NCBI GenBank assembly: GCA_027627225.1 | Contig: CM051025.1 | Coordinates: forward strand, 73,401,474 to 73,465,473 | Length of the DNA: 64,000 nucleotides | Source of the DNA: Congeria kusceri | Lineage: Eukaryota; Mollusca; Bivalvia; Myida; Dreissenidae | Direction of reading: 5' to 3' | Part shown: positions 36,001 to 48,000 of the stretch, one piece after another | Layout of the letters: the number at the start of each line of letters is the position of its first letter | Numbering within the stretch: the first letter of the stretch is position 1 | Notes under the pieces: model-generated | Database searches by the model: none | Told to the model about the DNA's origin: nothing | What the model saw: the letters and a program-made list of their open reading frames with translations, nothing else | Made by a program: the position numbers and the translations under genes

Positions 36001-39000
36001 AATGTAATGAAACTGTCCATTGAATTTTTTGAAACACACACTATTTTTCATATTTTTTTATAACATAGGGTTGCTTCAGTCCAAATGTTATACCTTGAGA
36101 TTTTTGTGGTGACCCTATGTCAATTTATACCCTTTTCCTCTCAGATAAGGTTATATTATATTTTGGTATTACTGATTTTGACATACTATGAAATAAAAGT
36201 AAAACAAATTACAATAATTGGTGTATTTTTACTGTAATGAAATCTGTTGTTTTTTACCATATGCCTAGCCAAATTTACTGTAATAAGTATTGTTGGTCAA
36301 CTTTAGTACTTATGTTTGTTATACTTTTTCATAAGATACACCTTTAACGTATAAATTAAAGCTATTCGGGAATAAATAAAATACATTTTGACAATATGTC
36401 AGTCATTTTTGTAAGTGTACCCCATCAGAATTTTAGGTTGAAGTAGAAAATTGAGGGGTTGTAAGAAAAATCGCATTTTTTGTCAAAACGTGTGGTTAGA
36501 TTTTGTTTATATTTCACAGTTTAGTCTCATAATAGATTTAATTATCAAAGATAAGAAGAAAATCAAGATCTGAAAAAAGTCCCATTAGGGTCTTTCTACC
36601 TTAAGACCGGTTTTCTCACGACGTGCCACAAATGTATAATGGATAATTACTGGTGGCAGCAAAGATAGTTAAGCACACTATGATTTAGTATACAAAATCA
36701 AAATATGTCAACTTTGATACAGTAAAAACAGTTTGTACTAATTACATGTATATGCAAAAAAAGTAGGGTTTCCTTTTTATATATGAGGCATGTCCCGGGA
36801 AAACTGGGCTTAAGGCATGTGCAAAGTGTCATCCTGGATCAGCCTGGGCGGTCCGAACATGCTAATCTGGGATGACACTTTCCGCCTTGTGGATTTATGT
36901 TCAGAAGAAACTTCCCTGAGATAGAAAATACCATAAAAGCGGAAAGTGTCGTCCTGGATCAGCCCGGATAGACTCCAAAAATATAGTAAGTCAAATTCCC
37001 CTGGATCAGCCCCCCCCCCCCCCGGGTGAAACTGCTGATAGGTGCTGAAAGGTGCTGATAGGTGCACTATAACACAACTGTTTGACTAAACAACAACCAA
37101 CAACAAAATTCTGTGTTTGATAAACACACATGGCCCCGGTCAGTGCTGGGCAGCCCATTTCTTAGTCCAAATTAGGTCATTGTCAAGGTCAAAGTGAGGT
37201 TGGGTGATATGGGTGGATTGAGAACGGTGAAAAGTAAAAACTATCCAAGTGTTGTAGTAAGTGGTGTTGGTGCTAGGCGAAACGGTAAAATGTAGTTAAC
37301 CAAGAAACTGCACTTTTGAATTATTATAAGTCCAAATTACTTCAAGATCAAGGTCAAAGTGAGGGTGATATGGGTGGATTGGGGATGGTCATAAGCAACA
37401 ACTGTGTAAGTATCCAAGTATTGTAGCAAGCGGTGTTGGTGCTAGACGAAATGGTAAAATCTAGTTAAATGCCAATTAGGTCACGGTCAAAGTGAGGGTT
37501 GGGTGATATGGGCAAAGTGTTGTAGTAAGCGGTGTTGGTGCTAGACGAAACGGTACAATCTATTTAAACCAAGAAATCGCACTTTTGAATTATACTTTTC
37601 AAGTGTTATAGTAAGCAGTGTTGGTGCTAGAAGAAAAGGTAAAATCTACTTAACCTTATCACGGACGGTAGGACGGACGGAAGGACGGACATGACAATCA
37701 CTATATGCCTCCCGCATCAAGATGCCGGGGACATAAAAAGCCAATAACCTAGCATTACACAATCTTAATTACACATGATGACATTCATTTTGTTGGCACA
37801 AATTTAAAGCAGGGCTACAGTAACCAAAATTCAAATTCCCTGATGATGTTACATGACCAACCAGAAACAAGGCACAGACAAGTAACACTATAGGGACTAG
37901 CAAGAAGACATATTAAAGCTTGAGCCAGAAACTGTTGTATCTCCTTAACATTTCTATATAAGATACAATAGTTTCACGCTCAACTAACTATATCTATTAA
38001 TGATTTCCCATCTGTTTCTATCTACGAAAACAGTATCTTGTGTAAGACAAATCTCAACATGTGGCAATAAAATCATGAAGCATGAGAAACAAATCAGTAT
38101 ACATTAGCAAAGCTACCTTGAGGACATACCATAATAAATAACTACTGAACATCTATATCTTTATAAACTGAATATTAAACTTTCTAAAACACTTAAACAG
38201 GGCAATACGTGGAAATAATTAAGAACAGTAAAGCATACAATTCTTAAGAAAAAAAACAACATTTTGTATTGAAACAAAGAATCTGATATTAAAACTGAAT
38301 AAACACCAAAGGAATACATTTGAAATATGGTGCATTTTTTCTACATAAACCGTTACTGAGACAACAAGATATGAAAATAAAAACATGTTAGTTTTTCTTT
38401 AACTTGTCAGTTTGCAGCCAGAAGCAGAATCATTTAAGCACAAAAATAATAAAATTGTATGTTTCGGGCAACATTCTCAAACAAGAGGGCCATGATGGCC
38501 CTAGGTCGCTCACCTGAGTTTAAGGCATCATACTGGCTAATAACAAGAGGACAAAATGGCACTAAAACCCTTACCTGAGTATAAAAATCTGGGCCTTGCA
38601 GGTTCAGAATTTTTTAGTCTATATAAACCATGTGACCCACAGGGCGTGGCCACTTTTTACCTTAGGGGCATAATTTGACAAATATTTGTAGTGGACCACT
38701 ATTCAATAATATACCAAATATGAAACCACTGGGCCTTGCGGTTGCAGAGAAGAAGATTTTTAAAGTCATTTTGCTATTTAAGTCTGTACAAACCATGTGA
38801 CCCCCGGGGTGTGGAAAGTTTTGACCCCAGGGGCATCATTGAACAATCTTTGTAGAGGACCACTATACAATGTTACATACCAAATATGAAACCTCTAGGC
38901 CTTGCAGTTTCAGAGGAGAAGATTTTTAAAGTCATTTTGCTATATAAGTTTATACAAACAATGTGACCCCCGGGGCGTGGCCAGTTTTGACCCCAGGGGC

Positions 39001-42000
39001 ATTATTTGAACAATCTTTGTAGAGGACCACTATACAATGTTTCGTACCAAATATGAAACCACTGGGCCTTGTGGTTTCAGAGTAGAAGATTTTTTAAAGT
39101 CATTTTGCTATTTAAGTCTATATAAACCATGTGACCCCCGGGGTGTGGTCAGTTTTGACCCCAGGGGCATCATTTGAACAATCTCTGTAGAGGACCACTA
39201 TACAATGTTACATTTGGAATAGATGCTACTTTCCATTTAAAGTTTATGCCTAGTTAAAAGAATTTTGAATGGAGACAGGCAAATTTATTTCAGTAGTCTA
39301 TGCTGATTCCACAGCCTTTACAATAATTGTTTGGAAGAAGTTACCCCTTCAGTCATTTAACCATGGAAATGATTGTGGTTATCAAATTTATGTAGCTATA
39401 TGGAAAAACAATAAAATGGTACACAGATGCTAAATTTGAGGAACAAAATTTCTGAACATCATTGCAGTTTTTGTTAATGCACTGTTTGGTTTTCCATCCT
39501 TCTAGTACCTGTCCTTGCAGGCAGGTAGGTCACAATTTTAAGGCAAGAATATTCCATAAAGTCCCTTTACGAACAAAAATGCATTAACCTCCTCAAAATG
39601 CCAATGCCTGGTACATCAGTTTGAGACACAGACAGAACAACCATCTCTTTTAAAGAAGTCATGCAAACTAAAACAATGTCAATGTCACAGCCAGTGCTTG
39701 TGGGGCAATAACCACATCCAGAAAGATGTTAATGTCCTTTAATACTGAAATGTCCATGTTGTTTTTCCTGACATTAGGACGGGACTAAATTTCAGCATGG
39801 AAAATTACAAGATAGAAATAGAATATCTCAAAGTCAAGTCATTTATTGTTTATCTTAATTAGAATATCGTTTTTGCAGGAAATAAATGGGAAGCATGGTC
39901 TGGGTAACATGGAGGATAGAGTTTAATCATGCCATGTGCACAGACGGTGTAATATCTGAATCAATGCCATTCAAGTCCAATAGATGCATTACACTCAGAA
40001 TTATAATATCCTTGCAATAAATAAAGGGCAAGCATAGTTTGTGTTTCATGCAAGTTAAAGTAAGGTGCTATGTTCACAGACTATGTTGAAAATTCTGAAT
40101 CATAGGCAGTCAAGTTATATACAGTACTTGAGGTACGTGTACAATACTACTACTTTGCGTGAAATTACTGGTAAAAAGGAAGCGTAGTTTGTATTGCATG
40201 CAAGTACACACGAGACTTCACGATGTTCACAGACTGTTACGACACATAAATAGCCAATACTGTATCACACAGACAGCAGCAAAAGGGACGCACCTTTCGT
40301 GATTTTTTGATGATCGGCTGAGGTTTCAGGTCTTCATCAGTGAATTTGTGACTGGCTGGATCGAAGTTTTCCTGCCCTGAAAACAAAAAAAATTATTTCA
40401 TTTCAAGGTCGTTAAACTGAGAAGAACCCTAGTGAAAAGTAGACTTCAAGTGCAGTTTTAAATATGACTTTCGTTTCATGGTAGTGGAATAGAGAAGAAA
40501 ACTAGGGAAAAGAGGTGCAGTTTAGAATATGACATTTATTTCATGGTAATTGAATAGAGAAGAAAACTAGGGAAAAGAGGTGCAGTTTAGAATATAACAT
40601 TTGTTTCATGGTAATTGAATAGAGAAGAAAAGTCGGGAAAAGAGGTGCAGTTTAGAATATGACATTTGTTTCATAGAGAAGAAAACTAGGGAAAAGAGGT
40701 GCAGTTTAGAATATGAAATTTGTTTCATGGTAAATGAATAGAAAAAAAACTAGGGAAAAGAGGTGAAGTTTAAAATATGACATTTGTTTCAAGGTAATTA
40801 AATAGCGAAGAAAACTAGGGAAAAGAGGTGCAGTTTAGAATATGACATTTGTTTCATGGCAATTGAATAGAGAAGAAAACTAAGGAAAAGAGGTGCAGTT
40901 TAAAATATGACATTTGTTTCATGGTACTTGAATAGAGAAGAAAACTAGGGAAAAGAGGTGCAGTTTAAAATATGACATTTGTTTCATGGTAATTGAATAG
41001 AGAAGAAAACTAGGGAAAAGAGGTGCAGTTTAAAATATGACATTTGTTTCATGGTAATTGAATAGAGAAGAAAACTAGGGAAAAGAGGTGCAGTTTAGAA
41101 TATGACATTTGTTTCATGGTAATTGAATAGAGAAGAAAACTAGGGAAAAGAGGTGCAGTTTAGAATATGACATTTGTTTCAAGGTAATTGAACAGAGCAG
41201 AAAACTAGGGAAAAGAGGTGCAGTTTAGAATATAACATTTGTTTCATGGTAATTGAATTGAGAAGAAAACTAGGGAAAACAGGTGCAGTTTAGAATATGA
41301 CATTTGTTTCATGGTAATTGAATAGAGAAGAAAACTAGGGAAAAGAGGTGCAGTTTAGAATATGACATTTGTTTCATGATAATTGAATAGAGAACAAAAC
41401 TACGGAAAAGAGTTGCAGTTCAGAATATGACATTTGTTTCAAGGTAATTGAATAGAGAATGATTAAATGTGCAAGTTTTGTTCAGGGGAATACCATTGTT
41501 GTTTGCGGTTACAACAATCTGAGAAGAAAACTAGGGAAATGAGGTGCAGTTTAGAATATGACATTTGTTTCATTGTAATTTAAGAGAGAACAAAACTAGG
41601 GAAAAGAGGTGCAGTTCAGAATATGACATTTGTTTCATGGTAATTGAATAGAGAAGAAAACTAGGGAAAAGAGGTGCAGTTTAAAATATGACATTTGTTT
41701 CATGGAAATTGATTAGAGAAGAAAACTAGGGAAAAGAGGTACAGTTTAGAATATGACATTTGTTTCATGGTACTTGAATAGAGAAGAAAACAAGGGAAAA
41801 GAGGTGCAGTTTAAAATATGTCATTTGTTTCATAGTAATTGAATAGAGAAGAAAACTAGGGAAAAGAGGTGCAGTTTAAAATATGACATTTGTTTCATGG
41901 TAATTGAATAGAGAAGAAAACTAGGGAAAAGAGGTGCAGTTTAGAATATGACATTTGTTTCATGGTACTTGAATAGAGAAGAAAACTAGGGAAAAGAGGT

Positions 42001-45000
42001 GCAGTTTAGAATATGACATTTGTTTCATGGTAATTAAATAGAGAAGAAAACTAGGGAAAAGAGGTGCAGTTTAGAATATGATATATGTTTCATGGTTATT
42101 GAATAGAGAAGAAAACTAGGGAATAGAAGTGCAGTTTAGAATATGACATTTGTTTCATGGTAAATGAATTGAGAAGAAAACTAGAGAAAAGAAGTGCAGT
42201 TTACTTAGAATATGACATTTGTTTCATGGTAATTGAATAGAGAAGAAAACTAGTGAGGAAAGGGCCATGATGGCCCAAAGGGCTCACCGCCAAGATGAAA
42301 GCCTTACTATTGTGAAAGGCTTGAACAAATGTGGGAAAAACGCCATAATGTAATTGATTAACTCTCATACATGTTTTTCTTTTGCTAATTTAACTTTTCC
42401 CAGGCAATTTCAGAGGAAAAGTGTTTATGCTGCCGTTCTAAAAGACAATGGTCTAATAAGATCTTATGGTCATAGACAAATCGTGCAAGTTTGGTTAAGA
42501 TTTATTGAAAATGAAGTCCATGTGCATCAAGCCCATTTTTGCATTAACTTTCACAATCAAGGGGAAATAACTCCAGTGTTTGTTGCCTGATCTATCTCGT
42601 TTGCTGCATGTGCTGAGTTCTTATGGCCTGACAAAACCTGTGGAAGTTTGATCAAGATTGAGTGAAGAATGAAATCTCAATGCAGAAAAAAAGCAATTTT
42701 TACATTTTTCCACAAACATAGGGGCTATAACTCCGGTGTTTGTGGCCCAATCTAGCTTTGTTGGCTTCTGCTGCAACCATACTGCAACTGTGGAAGTTTG
42801 GTCAAGATTGGAAGAAAAATGAAGCAGTCTTCACATTAAATGTTTTAATCCACTAGCACAAATCATTATGCAATCATAGTAAACAAGTGAAATTTCCATT
42901 AGACCCGACTTTATACATTACTGAATTTCTACCAACCCAAATTACATTTCACTAGCCCAAGGCTGTCAGGCTAGTCATAAGCGTGAAAACTGTTGTCTAT
43001 ATGAACAAAAAGGCAATTTTTGCATTTTATTCCATAAAAAAGGGGCCATAACTCTGGTGTTTGTGGTCTAACCTTACCCATCTTTGGCTTCTGCAGAGAT
43101 TTTTTGGTCACCAGCAAAGTATATAAGTTGTGTCAAGATTGGAAGAAAAATAAAATCTCCATCAAGGAAAAATGCAATTTTTGCCTATTTTTCAACTAAA
43201 ATGGGGGCATATCTCTGGTGTGTGTGTGGTCTGATCCAGCTGAGCCCAATGTTCACTTTTGCTGTGATCTTTGGATAATACACAAACTGTGGAAGTTTGG
43301 TCAAGACCATTACTCTGGTGTTTGTGGTCCAACCTTGCCCATATCTGGCTGCTACTGAGACCTTAAGGTCAAACAAGAACTGTGGAAGTTTGGTCAAGAT
43401 TGGATGAAAAATGAAGAGAAATTGATTGACTTCTGAAAAAGGGGCAATAACTGTAACGTTTCTGGTCTGATTCGGCTCATTATCGGTACCAACAAAGATT
43501 GTATGGTCATACACAAGCTGTGCAAGTTAGGTCAAGACTGAATACAAATGTAGTATTTTTCGCGGTAACTGTCAAATTGTTGATGGCATACAGACAACAC
43601 AGGAGAGGTCCCCTGTACCAATAGCTCACCGAGCACTTTGTGCTCAGGTGAGCTAATAAGAAGTACAGTTTAGAGTATGACATTCGTTTCATGGTAATTG
43701 AATAGAGAAGGAAACTAGTGAAAAGAAGTGCAGTTTAAAACATGACGTTCATTTCAAAGTTAGTACCGGTAATTGAAGATCGGAAAAATATTAGTCACTC
43801 AGTTGTATTTTCAATTCTAATTAAAACACTACCAAAATGCTCATTCAGCCATTAAGTTTAGAAAAGTTACTGACCTCTTTTCTTAGGTTAGTTAGTGCAA
43901 CACTTAACTAAGCTTTAAACAAGAGGGCCATGATGGCCCAACGCGCTCACCTGAGAACTGGTACAGATGAAGACCATACTGTTGTGACAGGTTTGAAAAT
44001 TAAGGTATCTGAACAATACGCAGAGGGGGATAGGATCAATTTTGATTTCAAACATCGGTTAGTGCAATGGGCTAAATAAAGTATAAGTTGGGTAGTGGAC
44101 GTGCGTTTTTTTGCTAATGGTTCTCAAATAATTTTTCTCAACATTCTTACCTTTTTCATTTAGTCATTGACAATTCTGGAAAATGCAGAAACAGTAGATT
44201 TTGATGTCTTTTTCGCAAACAGTTTTGGGGAACTAGTTGCAATGATATAATTGAGATGGCTGTGCTATAACGTTAAGTTTTGCTTTTTCTCTTATAATTT
44301 TCTGTCAAAGTTGCATGTGTGTGCAAGCCAATCATTGATAACTTGTTGATGTTTTCTTCCAAACACAAGGGGCAATAACTGGTTTTTCTGGCCCTATCAT
44401 GCTTATATTCGACTTCACCTGTAGTCTTACGTTCATATACAAACTGTACACGATTGGTGAAGATTGGATGAAAAATGAAGTCTCTATCCTGAATAATGTC
44501 CATTTTTGCATATTTTGCAAACACAGAGCAATAACTCTGGTGCTTCTGGTCCGATCTTGCTTATATTCAACTGCACCTATAATTTTATGGTCATAGACAA
44601 ACTTTGCAAGATCGGTGAAGATCGGATGAAAAATGAAGTCTCTATCCTGAATAATGTCCATTTTTGCATTTTTTTTTTCACAAAGGGCAATAACTCTGGT
44701 GTTTCTGGTCCGATCATGCTTATATTCGACTTCAACTGTAATCTCATGATAACAGACAAACTGTGCAAGATTGGTGAAGATTAGATGAAAAATTAAGTCT
44801 TTTATATTGAATAATGTCCATTTTTGCATATTTTTTTTATAAACAAAGGGCAATAACTCTGGTGTTTGAAACACGATCTGGACCATTTTTGGCGTCTGCT
44901 GAGATCTGATGGTCATACATAAACTGTGAAAGTTTGGTTAAGATTAGATGTAAAATAAGTCTATACGTTGGAAAAGTGCATTTTTGCACTTTTTTTGCAT

Positions 45001-48000
45001 GAAAAAGGGGCAATAACTCTGGTGTTACTGTTGTGATTTCACCCAATAACAATCCCATCCGAGATTATATGGTCATACACAAACTGTGCAAGTTAAGTCA
45101 AGATTGAATAAAAAATGTAGTCTTTATCGCAGTAACGGTCCAAATTGACGGCATACGGACGACGCCGGAGAGGTCCCCTATACCAATAACTCACAGAGCA
45201 CTTCCTGCTCTGGTGAGCTAAAAATACATTTCATAGTTATTTCATACATGAAAAATGAATTTGATGGATTGTGTTTTAATGTAAATGAAATTAATGATTC
45301 TGTTGATTAAATGTGCAAGTTTTGTTCAGGGAATACCATTATTGTTTGCGGTTAAAACAATCTGATGTATGACTTACACGTGTTTGAATAGGCCAATAAA
45401 ATGTTAACACGTGACTGCTTGTTGGATTAAATGAATGCGTCATAAATTTATCATAAAAAGTCTCTCTTTGCACTACCATAAACCACTAGCACAAAACATA
45501 CAACTTTGGGTTTTGATAGTCAGTTTGTATACTACTTAGGCGTTAAAAACAATTATGTTTGTTTCAGGTTACATGACCAAAATAATTAGGGTAGGTTGGT
45601 AGGGATTTATTTTTTTATTTTTTATTTTTTTGTTATATTAGTAAATGGTCAACTTGAAGATTCTTAAACTGAATTAATATTGAAAACATATCTGTAATAT
45701 CCTCAAACATTGTTTTAAAGTGGATCCTATAAAAAATAAACACTTATTTAACCAAAAAAACATTTAATTATTGAAAAACATAAATAAAACAAAAGAATAT
45801 CTGACAGCCCCAATAAAATGTATTTTTTTAGGGTAGGTCAGGTAAGCTGAAACAAACATCATTTTTTTTATGCCTTATACAGTAGAACTTGTCTAAACCG
45901 GGACCGGGTCAATCATTCGGTTTTCAGTGGTGGTCGGTTTGCCCAGGTTTTCTTTTATTAAATATAATTTTCCTTAAAAATGTACATGATATTTTATATT
46001 TTGAGTATGTAATAATACAATAACATGTTAATGTTTACATTTCTATTATTGTTTGCATCTAAAAATATTGATTTGTACAAACGACACTCAAATTATCCAA
46101 AAAGTTCATTGTATTCAATGTACAATTTATTTACATCTGTTTTATAAAAAATCACCAATTGTTGAGTGCTTTGAATAGTTTAAACCTATTTGTTTTAGCT
46201 AAAATGTATCACAAGCCTTAGGCTTATAGAGATCAGTGATCGAAATATTGCTGAATTTACTACAGTATATGTTTAAAATGTATAGTTTAAATAATTAATA
46301 GCACTGTTGTGAAACATTTAAAATTGTATACTGTACGTAAATCGCAACATAAAACACGACCGACTAATCTGTTTTTCACAATTTGTCTATTGTCGTATGC
46401 ACCGACTAGCTGATCGCTAATTGCTCCACTGCCCCATTATCACCATGGCGATTATGACCTTTGTGTTTAGTTGTGTCACCAATTATCAGGTTCGCGCCTC
46501 TGCGGTATCGCGAAGTGACACCTGACAAGATACACAGTTAGAAAGATATCAAATTTGTAATAAAATCGTTCGGTATTCGGTTTTGACAGGGTTTGGTTTT
46601 CACAGGGCTCAGTTTAGACAGGTTTCACTGTAATAGTGACATTTTTATTTTACTACTTTCCTTCAATTATTGCTGAAAAAATTATGTTTAAATAGCCAAT
46701 CATGCATATAACAATAGCTGTTTTTATACAATATTTGCCCCCTCTAGGTTAAAAGCAATCTTTAAAATATCAATTTTGGTGAAGATCATGTGAAACCTGT
46801 TGGACATTGGAAGCAGAAATTGCTAATTGCCAATTTTAGATAAATAAAGGCCATAACTATCCAGTTCCTGGGGGAATTTCTTCAAGTTTGGTGAAGATTG
46901 GATAAAAACTGTTGGACTTAGATAACAGAAACGACTAAAAAGACAAAATTTTAGATAATTAAAGGGCTATAACTCCTCAATTCCTGCGGCAATTTGGCTG
47001 ATTGTGGACTTGGCTGAGATATTATGACCACAAACATTTTCATAAGTTTGGTGAAGATCAGATGAACACTGTTGGACAAAAGAAACAAAAGTGGTCTACC
47101 GACCTACCAAAAGACAGACCGACCGACCAACATTAGCAAACCAATATACCCAGCCATCTTCGATGGGGGGCAATGGGGCATAATTGTGTCTGCATTCAAA
47201 AGATGCCTTAGCCACATTCTTTTAAGGAGAACACTTTAAAGCCACTTTAATAATATTTACATTCATAGTATGCATGATATTCATATAGATTTAGGACAGT
47301 ATTCTGGACAATAACTTCAAAGGTACAGTTTCACAGTCTTTGGCTGTGAGGAATAATGTTCTAAAACTGGACTTTTTCTTTTCCTTGATACATTTTTTGT
47401 TCCAATTGTAAGGTCTGAAAAGCACATTACTTGTTGAAGTTAATTTTTTACTAATGTATGTTATTTTTCGAGGAAAAAGTTGCTATCTTCTAGACATACC
47501 ATAGTAATTTTTTACCCCAAAAGGCATAATAATTATCAAACTTATGTTTTGCAACCAAAACAGCATAGCCAACAAAAACGTTTCAATAAATTCAACAAAA
47601 TTCTGTTAAAATTCCATAAAAAAAAAATTCCCAACCCCAAACTGTCAAGCTGCCCCTTTAAAGCCTTCATGGAGCAAATATTGAGCTGCCCCTTTAAAGC
47701 CTTCATGGAGCAAATATAAAGCTGCCCCTTTAAAGCCTTCATGGAGCAAATATTAAGCTGCCCCTTTAAAGCCTTCATGGAGCAAATATTAAGCTGCCCC
47801 TTTAAAGCCTTCATGGAGCAAATATTAAGCTGCCCCTTTAAAGCCTTCATGGAGCAAATATTGAGCTGCCATTGTTGCAAGTTACACAGATGCAAGTAAA
47901 CCTATTGGCAGGTACTGTCTGACATCTCTAGATGTGAAATATGTCACCAGAAAACTTTCAGAAAAGTTAACTTTAAAGATGCTTTTAATGGTACTTACAC

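Larger units (their letters stand above)
34992..36628. mobile_element. Double-palindrome MITE, copy D, split by a TTAA element
   Basis: 34992-35225 and 36605-36628 together form one MITE copy (both hairpins and the right end cttaagaccggttttctcac). The interruption lies in the right terminal arm, at its attaag site. Confidence 0.88.

Noticed and set aside
44332..44916. 194-codon - strand ORF
   Set aside because: It follows the tandem core of a repeat element, with comparable ORFs on the opposite strand and in other frames; no domain or splice context.
47542..47895. 117-codon repetitive ORF
   Set aside because: The 36-bp unit stays open in frame on both strands by arithmetic; treated as a repeat, kept only as a low-priority finding.
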